64,000 nucleotides of DNA from CAWGUU01 sp963825765 (GTDB taxonomy: Bacteria > Actinomycetota > Acidimicrobiia > Acidimicrobiales > AC-14): assembly GCA_963825765.1 (NCBI GenBank), contig CAWGUU010000004.1, positions 124,001 through 188,000 on the forward strand, in the 5' to 3' direction. The notes beneath the pieces were generated by a model. It saw nothing but the letters and a program-made list of their open reading frames with translations. It searched no databases and had not been told where the DNA came from. Made by a program: the position numbers and the translations under genes. Shown here in pieces: positions 57,420-64,000 of this stretch (position 1 is the first letter of the stretch; each line of letters begins with the position of its first letter).

Positions 57420-57719
57420 GTGCTTCGCCACGTCGCCGTCTTCAGTTGGGCGCCGGGTACCTCGGCGGACGACGTCGAGGCGTTCTCGGCGGCGCTGGCC
57501 GGGCTCCCGGCGCTGATCCCCGAGATCCGTGAGTACCGGTTCGGGCCCGACGCCGGGCTGGGGCTGTCGGCCAACGGTGACTTCGCGGTGGTGGCCGACT
57601 TCGACTCCGACGATGGGTACCAGGCCTACGCCTCCCACGCCGCCCACCAGGACGTGATCGTCCGGCTGCTACGGCCGATCCTCGGAACCCGCCTCTCGGT
57701 GCAGTTCAGGTTTTCGTGA
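57420..57719 (+). CDS. Dabb-domain (stress-responsive alpha/beta barrel) protein
   Basis: The GTG at 57420 starts a 99-aa protein MLRHVAVFSWAPGTSADDVE with the Dabb pattern: a short strand HVAVFSW, helix DVEAFSAALAGLPALI, YRFGPDAGLGLSANGDFAVV, and a helix SDDGYQAYASHAAHQDVIVR. Members dimerise into ferredoxin-like barrels; functions are mostly unknown. It converges with the next gene and their 3' ends overlap by 14 bp. Confidence 0.8.
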   Translation: MLRHVAVFSWAPGTSADDVEAFSAALAGLPALIPEIREYRFGPDAGLGLSANGDFAVVADFDSDDGYQAYASHAAHQDVIVRLLRPILGTRLSVQFRFS

Positions 57720-58371
57720 CGGAGTGGAGCGGGGCCGACCGCAGGAAGCCGTTGAGGTCCTCGGCCCGGTAGAGGTTGTGAGTGGTGGGGTGCTGGGGCG
57801 ACTTGCCGACGATCATCCCGCTCTCGGTCTCACCCCAGAAGCCCTCGTAGACCTGCTTGGGCCGGTGGGGGTCGCGGATGTAGTGGGCGATCTCGTCGAC
57901 CTCCAGGCCTGACGCCTTCCACGACGGCTCGTCGAGGAAGAGGACGACCCGCGGCTGGAAGGCGTCGATGGCGTTGGTGAGGTGCGCCTTGCCTCTGGAG
58001 GCGTGCACGAGGGTGGTGAGAGCAAGTGCGTCGGGGCCCTGCCACCGGGGGTCGACCAGCCGGAACAGCTCCACCGTCCATCGCCGGATCTCGGTGAAGA
58101 AGCCCATGGGGTCCGGGTAGAAGAAGCCCTGGTGGGCCGTGCCGAGGGTGAGCGGGGACTCCTCCCACGTGATGTACGGGTCGCGCCAGACCGGCTCCTT
58201 GGTCGTCACCAGCAGGAGCCAGGGGTTGAGGCTCCCCGGCGAGTTGGACGGCCAGTCCTTGACCCGTTCGGCCAGCGCCTTGCGAACGCGCTTGTTGGCG
58301 GCTCGCGCCGCGGTCAGGCGCTCGTCAGGGCGCGTCGAGAACAGCTGGCCGTTGGATCGTATAAGTCTCAA
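57706..58371 (-). CDS. hypothetical protein, about 221 aa
   Basis: The likely start is a TTG at 58371; no ATG or GTG is in a better position. The product is soluble and basic at its N-terminus (AARAANKRVRKALAERVKDW), then has many aromatic residues (VWRDPYITWEESP, GFFYPDPMGFFTEIRRW, QPRVVLFLDEPSWKA). I do not recognise the family. It is divergent from coaE with just 18 bp between start codons, and its 3' end overlaps the Dabb gene, which suggests a tightly packed but separately regulated gene. Confidence 0.6.
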   Translation of the reverse strand: MRLIRSNGQLFSTRPDERLTAARAANKRVRKALAERVKDWPSNSPGSLNPWLLLVTTKEPVWRDPYITWEESPLTLGTAHQGFFYPDPMGFFTEIRRWTVELFRLVDPRWQGPDALALTTLVHASRGKAHLTNAIDAFQPRVVLFLDEPSWKASGLEVDEIAHYIRDPHRPKQVYEGFWGETESGMIVGKSPQHPTTHNLYRAEDLNGFLRSAPLHSVTKT

Positions 58372-58389
58372 TGATACGGTCGCCCGGCG

Positions 58390-58977
58390 ATGCTCGTTGT
58401 CGGGCTCACGGGCGGGATCGGGGCCGGGAAGTCCACGGTGTCGAGCCTGCTGGCGGCGAAAGGCGCGGTGATCGTCGACACCGACGTGGTCGCCCGTTCG
58501 GTGGTTGCTCGGGGCGGCGCCGCCCACGACGCGGTGGTGTCCCGATTCGGTGCGGCGGTGGCTGCGGACCGGCGGGCCCTGGCCGACGTGGTGTTCTCCG
58601 ACCCCGCGGCGCTGGCCGACCTCAACGCCATCGTGCATCCGGCGGTGCGGGACGAGGTCGCCCGCCGGTTGGCGTCGCTCGGCGCCGACGACGCCCGGGT
58701 CGTGGTGCTCGACGTGCCGCTGCTGGTGGAGTCGGGCGGCCGGGACCGCTACGACGTGACCGGCGTCCTCGTCGTCGACTGCCCGGAAGAGGTGGCCCTG
58801 ACCCGCCTGGTGGAGCTGCGGGGTATGTCCGAGGACGACGCCCGCCGCCGCATGGCCGCCCAGGCCTCCCGCGCCGACCGCCTGGCCGCCGCCGACTTCG
58901 TCGTCCACAACGACGGCACCCTCGACGACCTGGCGGCCGCGGTCGACAGGGCGTGGACGTGGATCGAGGGCCTCTAG
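58390..58977 (+). CDS. coaE: dephospho-CoA kinase
   Basis: The 195-aa protein has the P-loop VGLTGGIGAGKST (4-16), DTDVVARSV, NAIVHPAVRDE, and VVVLDVPLLVESGG, all standard for CoaE, the last enzyme of coenzyme A synthesis. It is full length for bacterial forms without a fused UPF0157 domain, which some actinobacteria carry. The ATG lies 18 bp from the divergent TTG of the hypothetical gene; the region between contains a TATAAG sequence that could be a -10 element. A type B palindromic repeat follows 3 bp after the stop. Confidence 0.95.
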   Translation: MLVVGLTGGIGAGKSTVSSLLAAKGAVIVDTDVVARSVVARGGAAHDAVVSRFGAAVAADRRALADVVFSDPAALADLNAIVHPAVRDEVARRLASLGADDARVVVLDVPLLVESGGRDRYDVTGVLVVDCPEEVALTRLVELRGMSEDDARRRMAAQASRADRLAAADFVVHNDGTLDDLAAAVDRAWTWIEGL

Positions 58978-58980
58978 AGC

Positions 58981-59031
58981 CGAACTGGTTCCACACAACG
59001 GGGCCTGGCCCCGCTGTCTGGAACCAGTTCG
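58981..59031. repeat. dispersed palindromic repeat, copy 5 (type B)
   Basis: A perfect 13-bp outer repeat CGAACTGGTTCCA/TGGAACCAGTTCG encloses CGGGGCC-T-GGCCCCG. It differs from type A copies in the core sequence but keeps the GAACTGGT arm. It sits between convergent coaE and the AbiEi-like gene. Confidence 0.88.
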
Positions 59032-59043
59032 CCGGGCTGGCGG

Positions 59044-59961
59044 TTAGGCCGCGGAGTCGGCGAGCAGGCTACGGATCCGGCTGACGACGTTGTCGGGCCC
59101 ACCGACCACTTCGTCCCAACGGATCCTCGTGATCCGCCATCCGGCTCGGTTCAGTCGGGCGTCTCGCAGGTTGTCTGCTTCCCGATCGAGCTTCGAGGAG
59201 TGGTGGCGATCACTGTCGAGCTCGATGACCAGGCGCACGGACGGATAGGCGAAGTCGACCCGGCCGATCCACGCCGAAGAGTCGCCGATGTCGAGCTGCT
59301 TCACCGGCTCGGGGAGACCCGCCGCCCGGAGCAGCCGAACGAATCTGGCCTCGAGCTCGCTTTCCACCGGAACGAACTCGCCCGCCCTCTCGTCGAGGAT
59401 CCGCCGCATCGCCCCGATGCCTTTCCGTCCCCGCTGTGCGAGCTCGTCGAAGACTGCTCGCAAGGAGGCGACAGTGACGATCCGCATGGCGAGACAGTTG
59501 TCGACCGCTCGCTCGGTACGGGACGGAGGAAGCACGCCGGCGAGGTCGACCAGCGTGCGAGGCACCCGCGTGCATGCGATCCCTTCGACGACGGTGATGT
59601 GGGCCTCCGGCAGCACCCTCCACCGATGGACCAGTGCCAGCCGCTCCCGGTGGTGCCTCGGCCGAGGCGTGACCACCTCGACGAGCCCCCGCCGCTCGAA
59701 ACCGGGAATGCCCAGGAGCGCGGCCGCTGAGCTGTGGGACGCTGCCGCGACGGGCCCGCTGGCGAGCACCATCGCGCACAGCCGCTGCTCCCAGGTACGG
59801 GGCGACCCGGGTATCCGGTACACACCCTCGGTCATGTTCTCCAGGGCCCCGGCCCGACGCAGTTCCCAGATCGCGTCCCGCGAGTAGCCGGCTACGCGGA
59901 GCTGGCGGTTGGACACGAGCGCGTGCTGCGTTTCAGCGAGTCTTGTGATGTATCGGTCCAT
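59044..59961 (-). CDS. AbiEi-like protein with DUF559/Vsr-type endonuclease domain
   Basis: The ATG at 59961 gives 305 aa. The N-terminus is a winged-helix, AbiEi antitoxin-like region (VSNRQLRVAGYSRDAIWELR, GALENMTEGVYRIPG). The C-terminus has PD-(D/E)XK-type residues: ESELEARFVRLLRAAGLPEP, then RVDFAYPSVRLVIELDSDRH (Asp, then Glu-Leu-Asp). Proteins of this kind occur in many actinobacterial genomes in multiple copies with unknown roles in defence or DNA metabolism. It is bounded on both sides by type B palindromic repeats (58981 and 60001). Confidence 0.8.
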   Translation of the reverse strand: MDRYITRLAETQHALVSNRQLRVAGYSRDAIWELRRAGALENMTEGVYRIPGSPRTWEQRLCAMVLASGPVAAASHSSAAALLGIPGFERRGLVEVVTPRPRHHRERLALVHRWRVLPEAHITVVEGIACTRVPRTLVDLAGVLPPSRTERAVDNCLAMRIVTVASLRAVFDELAQRGRKGIGAMRRILDERAGEFVPVESELEARFVRLLRAAGLPEPVKQLDIGDSSAWIGRVDFAYPSVRLVIELDSDRHHSSKLDREADNLRDARLNRAGWRITRIRWDEVVGGPDNVVSRIRSLLADSAA

Positions 59962-60000
59962 CCCGCAAGCATGCCGGACGCCTGGGACAGTGCCGACCGA

Positions 60001-60053
60001 CCGAACTGGTTCCACAGAACGGGGCCAGGCCCCGCTGTGTGGAACCAGCTCGG
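60001..60053. repeat. dispersed palindromic repeat, copy 6 (type B)
   Basis: Arms CCGAACTGGTTCCACA and TGTGGAACCAGCTCGG pair with one mismatch around CGGGGCC-A-GGCCCCG. It lies between the divergent AbiEi-like gene and uvrB, 40 bp from each start, so unlike the other copies it is not at a gene 3' end. Confidence 0.88.
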
Positions 60054-60092
60054 GAACTTGGTTGTCCCACGCCCGTCGTACCCTTGTCGGCG

Positions 60093-62117
60093 GTGCCTCC
60101 GTTCAAGGTCGTGAGCGACTTCTCGCCGGCCGGGGATCAGCCGCGGGCGATCGACGGTCTGGCCGCGGGTATCGACCGGGGCGACCGTTTCCAGACCCTC
60201 CTCGGCATCACGGGCAGCGGCAAGAGCGCCACCATCGCGTGGACCATCGAGCGGGTCCAGCGGCCGACGCTGGTCATCGCCCCCAACAAGTCCCTCGCCG
60301 CCCAGCTGGCCAACGAGTTCCGCGAGTTCTTCCCCGAGAACCGGGTGGAGTACTTCGTGTCCTACTACGACTACTACCAGCCCGAGGCCTACATCCCGTC
60401 GAGCGACACCTACATCGAGAAGGACTCGAGCATCAACGACGAGATCGACCGCCTCCGCCACAGCGCCACGTCGGCCCTCCTGGCGAGAAGGGACGTCATC
60501 GTCGTGGCCAGCGTGTCCTGCATCTACGGCCTGGGCTCGCCCGAGGAGTACGCCACCCAGGTCCTGCGCCTCCAGCCGGGGGAGGAGTACGCCCAGCGGG
60601 CCATCCTGCGCCGCCTGGTCGACATGCAGTACGAGCGCAACGACGTCAACTTCGCCCGGGGAAAGTTCCGGGTGAGGGGCGACACCATCGAGGTGTTCCC
60701 CGCCTACGAGGAGATGGGCATCCGCATCGAGCTGTTCGGGGACGAGGTGGAGCGCGTCAGCCGGGTCGACCCCCTCACCGGCGAGCACCTGGGCGACCTC
60801 AAGGAGCTCGAGATCTTTCCCGCCACCCACTACGTGGCCGGCGAGGAACGGATGAAGCGGGCCATGGTGCAGATCGAGGAGGAGCTGGGCGACCGCCTGG
60901 CATGGTTCGAGAAGGAGGGCAAGCTGCTCGAGGCCCAGCGCCTCCGCATGCGCACCCAGTACGACCTGGAGATGATGCGGGAGGTCGGCTTCTGCAACGG
61001 CATCGAGAATTACTCCCGCCACATCGACGGCCGCGCCCCCGGCGAGGCCCCGAGCACGCTCATGGACTTCTTCCCCAAGGACTACCTGCTGGTCATCGAC
61101 GAGTCCCACGTGACGGTCCCCCAGCTCCACGGCCAGTACGAGGGCGACCGCTCCCGCAAGGAGACGCTCGTCGACCACGGGTTCCGCCTCCCGTCGGCGG
61201 CCGACAACCGCCCGCTGCGCTTCGACGAGTGGTACGAACGGGTCAACCAGGTCGTGTTCCTGTCGGCCACGCCGTCGGCCTACGAGATCGGGCAGTCGAC
61301 CCAGGTGGTCGAGCAGATCGTGCGGCCCACCGGCCTCACCGACCCCGAGGTCATCGTCAAGCCCACCAAGGGCCAGATCGACGACCTCATGGAGCAGATC
61401 AACGCCCGGGTGGAGAAGGGCGACCGGATCCTCGTCACCACCCTCACCAAGAAGATGGCCGAGGACCTCACCGACTACCTCCTCGAGCTGGGCGTGCGGG
61501 TGCGGTACCTGCACAGTGAGGTCGACACCATCCAGCGGATCGAGATCCTGCGCGACCTGCGGCTGGGTGAGTTCGACGTGCTGGTCGGCATCAACCTCCT
61601 GCGGGAGGGCCTCGACCTGCCCGAGGTCAGCCTGGTGGCGATACTCGACGCCGACAAGGAGGGCTTTCTCCGCAGCGAGACGTCGCTGATCCAGACCATG
61701 GGCCGGGCCGCCCGCAACGTCGACGGCCAGGTGATCATGTACGCCGACAAGGTCACCGACTCGATGCAGCGGGCCCTGTCGGAGACCAACCGCCGCCGCG
61801 GCGTGCAGGAGGCCTACAACGCCGAGCACGGCATCGATCCCCAGACCATCCGTAAAGCGGTCACCGACATCCTGGCCACCCTGCGGCCGGAGGGCGACGG
61901 CAAGTCCCCGACGCCGGGCAAGGATCGCCGCTCCCGCCGAAGGGACAAGGTCAGGTCCGACTTCGCCGAGCTACCCCGCGACGAGCTGGCCCGGCTGATC
62001 CAGACCCTCGAGGAGGAGATGAAGGAGGCCGCCGCCGACCTGCGCTTCGAGTACGCCGCCCGCCTGCGCGACGAGGTCCACGACCTCAAGCGCGAGCTGC
62101 GCGAAGTCGCCGGATAG
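60093..62117 (+). CDS. uvrB: excinuclease ABC subunit B
   Basis: The GTG at 60093 gives 674 aa, normal for UvrB. Features: FKVVSDFSPAGDQPRAID, Walker A GITGSGKS (38-45), the beta-hairpin YYDYYQPEAYIPSSDTYIEK, SCIYGLGSPEEY, DESHVTVPQ, helicase motifs VVFLSATPSAYE, NLLREGLDLPEVSLVAILDADK, and a C-terminal UVR motif (about 630-665). It loads damaged DNA for UvrC incision in nucleotide excision repair. It completes the conserved pdtaR-polA-rpsA-coaE-uvrB order. Confidence 0.97.
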   Translation: MPPFKVVSDFSPAGDQPRAIDGLAAGIDRGDRFQTLLGITGSGKSATIAWTIERVQRPTLVIAPNKSLAAQLANEFREFFPENRVEYFVSYYDYYQPEAYIPSSDTYIEKDSSINDEIDRLRHSATSALLARRDVIVVASVSCIYGLGSPEEYATQVLRLQPGEEYAQRAILRRLVDMQYERNDVNFARGKFRVRGDTIEVFPAYEEMGIRIELFGDEVERVSRVDPLTGEHLGDLKELEIFPATHYVAGEERMKRAMVQIEEELGDRLAWFEKEGKLLEAQRLRMRTQYDLEMMREVGFCNGIENYSRHIDGRAPGEAPSTLMDFFPKDYLLVIDESHVTVPQLHGQYEGDRSRKETLVDHGFRLPSAADNRPLRFDEWYERVNQVVFLSATPSAYEIGQSTQVVEQIVRPTGLTDPEVIVKPTKGQIDDLMEQINARVEKGDRILVTTLTKKMAEDLTDYLLELGVRVRYLHSEVDTIQRIEILRDLRLGEFDVLVGINLLREGLDLPEVSLVAILDADKEGFLRSETSLIQTMGRAARNVDGQVIMYADKVTDSMQRALSETNRRRGVQEAYNAEHGIDPQTIRKAVTDILATLRPEGDGKSPTPGKDRRSRRRDKVRSDFAELPRDELARLIQTLEEEMKEAAADLRFEYAARLRDEVHDLKRELREVAG

Positions 62118-62156
62118 CCGCTCAGGCCGGGCGCGCCACAGGTCGATATCTACAAG

Positions 62157-63886
62157 GTGACCTTGGTCGACAGCGCCGCCGCGCCCGCCGACGCAAGCCC
62201 TCCGTGGTGGCGGAAGCCTTGGGACGCACCCCTCGGCGCCCACCTGGCCGCGCTGGCCCTCGTGCTCCTGGCCCTGCTACCGGTCGTCGGCACCTCGTCG
62301 TCGCTCTCGGCCGACGAGGGAGCGGCGATCGTCCAGGCCAAATCCCTGTCCGGTGGCGAAGGCTGGATCGTCGAGCACCCAGTTCCGCAGGTGGACCCGA
62401 CCCGGACGGGCGCCAACTACCCGCTGGAGAACGCCGACGTCGGGACCAAGGGGCTGGCGCCCTACGCCAAGCACCCCCTTTACCCCCTGCTGCTGGCGGG
62501 CGCCGACCGTGCCGGCGGGGTCGTCGCCATGGTGCTCCTGTCGCTGGCCGGCACCCTCGCCGCCGCCGGGCTGGCCGCGGCTCTGGCCCGGCGCATCGAC
62601 CCGGCCCTGGCCCGCCCGACCGTCTGGGTCGTCGGACTGGCCAGCCCCCTTCTCTTCGACGGCTACCTGGTGATGGCCCACACCCTCAGCGCCGCCCTGG
62701 CCGTGGGCGCGGTCCTGCTGGCGGTGCGGGCGATCGAGGAGCGGAGCCCTGTGGCCGCAGCGGCGGTGGCGCCCTGCATCGCCGCCGCGGTGATGCTCCG
62801 CACCGAGGCGGTCTTCCTGGCCGCCGGCCTGGCCATGGCGGCCGTCGTCGCCTCCCGCCGCCGCGGCGTCCTCGTCGCCGCTGCCGCCGCGGCCGGCGGA
62901 CTGGGTGCGATGGTCGGGGAGGACTGGTGGTACCGGCAGATCATGGGCGGGGCCGTGGCCACCAGCGGCAGCGCCGGGTCCGCGATCCCCGGCTCCGGCC
63001 TGGCCGGTCGGTTCCACGGCTTCGTCCTGACGTGGCTGACCACCGGCTACGACGGTGGGGGCATTGTCGACGTCGCCCTGATCGTGCTGCTGGCGTCGGT
63101 CGTGCTGGCGGCGTTCACCGTCCGCCGGCGCCCCGGGGAGACCCGGGCCGTCATCCTTCTCTCGCTGACCGCGGCCGCCGCCGCCGTCGTTGCCCTGGTC
63201 GCCGGCCCGACCAACGTCGTGCCCGGCCTGCTGGTGGCCTTCCCGCTGGTCGCCGCCGGGCTGATCCTCGTCGACCGCGTCACGATCCAGGCGCCGGCGG
63301 CCAAGCTGGCGGCCGGGACGTTCGCCCTGTTCGCCCTGGGCGTCCTCGCCACCCAGTACTCCCGGGGGGCTCGGGGGAGTGGGGCGGCCGCTACTTCGCC
63401 CTCGGCATCCCCATCGCCGTCCCGGTCCTGCTGGCTGCGGTCGCCTGGCGCGGCCGATCCCTGGCCCCCGAAGCCAGGCGAATCGCTGCCGGCGCCCTGG
63501 TCGTGGCTCTCCTGGCGCTGTCCGCCATGGCGATCGGCAGCCTTCGGGCCAGCCACGCCCACAACGATGCTATGAACGACGCCATCCGCAGGGCCACCAC
63601 CTCCATCGGCGGGCTGAATCGTTCGTGGCGGCCGGTCGTCGTCGCCGGCAACGGCACCGTGGCCCGGCTGGGCTGGCCGACCTTCGACGACGGCCGATGG
63701 CTGCTGGCGCCGGACGATCAGAGCAGCCAGGCCGCCCTTGCCGACCGCCTGGCCGCGGCCGGCGAGACGACCTTCGTGCGGGTCACCCGCACCCCCGGTG
63801 AGGTCCCGGGCTACGACACGCAGCCGGTCGACCAGGGGGGCCCGGCCGCCCGCACCTGGTACGTCGACATCCTCCGAAGGCGGTAG
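62157..63886 (+). pseudogene. polytopic membrane protein, frameshifted in a G-run
   Basis: The GTG at 62157 starts a protein with a leading helix LAALALVLLALLPVVGTS, the segment LSADEGAAIVQAKSLSGGEG and about ten further membrane segments, resembling a dolichyl-phosphate-mannose/PMT-like architecture. The frame breaks after ATQYSRG: six Gs at 63364-63369 where seven would keep it open. The rest, GEWGGRYFALGIPIAVPVLL through PAARTWYVDILRRR, is in the shifted phase to 63886. Restoring the G gives one continuous protein. No catalytic signature is identifiable. It is followed after 2 bp by a related gene. Confidence 0.8.
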
Positions 63887-63888
63887 CC

Positions 63889-64000
63889 GTGGCCAACCTC
63901 GCCCGGCGGGCGTGGGCGCTGCCCCTGTGGGCCCATGCCGCGGCGCTGGCCGTCGTGCTGCTGGCCCTTCTCCCGGCCATGAGCCCGACCGCCACGTTCA
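63889..64000 (+). CDS. 5' end of a related membrane protein, cut by the window edge
   Basis: The GTG at 63889, 2 bp after the previous stop, opens MANLARRAWALPLWAHAAAL and a hydrophobic segment AVVLLALLPAMSPTATF. The first 37 codons align in pattern with the start of the protein at 62157 (LGAHLAALALVLLALLPVVGT), so it appears to be a tandem paralog. Only the first membrane segment is visible. Confidence 0.75.
   Translation, partial: MANLARRAWALPLWAHAAALAVVLLALLPAMSPTATF

Noticed and set aside
1..64000. tRNA, rRNA or riboswitch genes
   Set aside because: I looked for T-arm GGTTCGA-type motifs, CCA-type ends and known rRNA segments in the intergenic regions and found no convincing example. 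A covariance search would be needed to exclude weak cases.

Overview
The window is high-GC DNA from an actinomycete-type bacterium. The anchor is a housekeeping backbone in the order pdtaR-like ANTAR regulator, polA, rpsA, coaE, uvrB, which matches the arrangement known from Mycobacterium (pdtaR-polA-rpsA-coaE-uvrB). GTG and TTG starts, stop/start overlaps of 4 bp or less, SpoIIE/STAS/GAF signalling proteins, PASTA-type kinases, a HemD-winged-helix fusion and an F420-type reductase fit the same phylum. Membership of an uncultured Acidimicrobiia-like lineage is my inference; no rRNA or tRNA gene is visible to test it.

Layout. 1-1943: a gene-poor left edge with gene fragments, part of it only about 53% GC. 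1944-7825: a methyltransferase, an L,D-transpeptidase lipoprotein, a MmcQ/YjbR-AraC-PPOX cluster, a frameshifted HemD-type gene and a polysaccharide deacetylase. 7862-11582 (minus): murA and a HelD-type helicase. 11688-14290: GtrA protein, methyltransferase and two lipoproteins. 14371-22563: a membrane metallopeptidase with TPRs, a flavin disulfide reductase-like enzyme, an F420-type reductase, two Ser/Thr kinases, ArsC and an epimerase. 22652-26312 (minus): metallo-hydrolase, malQ and a DUF4349 protein. 26418-32030: pdtaR, a STAS/SpoIIE partner-switch pair, a VapBC toxin-antitoxin pair and a DtxR regulator. 32121-40423: polA, an AfsR/SARP-type regulator, an acetyltransferase and rpsA.

40492-57363 is a Tad/Flp pilus region lying between rpsA and coaE. 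Two paralogous polytopic membrane proteins flank a PP2C phosphatase. Next come five tandem 64-aa Flp pilin genes on the minus strand, a two-component system, then tadC, tadB, tadA, tadZ and cpaB (minus), and divergent tadE and tadG (plus). Tad proteins would assemble and energise the pilus from the redundant pilins, with the adjacent NarL/histidine-kinase pair as a likely controller. No prepilin peptidase or secretin is present here. 57420-64000 holds coaE, a DUF559/AbiEi-like gene flanked by palindromic repeats, uvrB, and two related membrane proteins, the last cut by the window edge.

Not explained by the genes: a dispersed palindromic repeat family (six copies), conserved stem-loops in front of four of the five pilin genes, 21-bp in-gene minisatellites in the two membrane paralogs, and three single-base frameshifts in otherwise intact genes (5.9, 43.3 and 63.4 kb), each in a G-run or tandem repeat.
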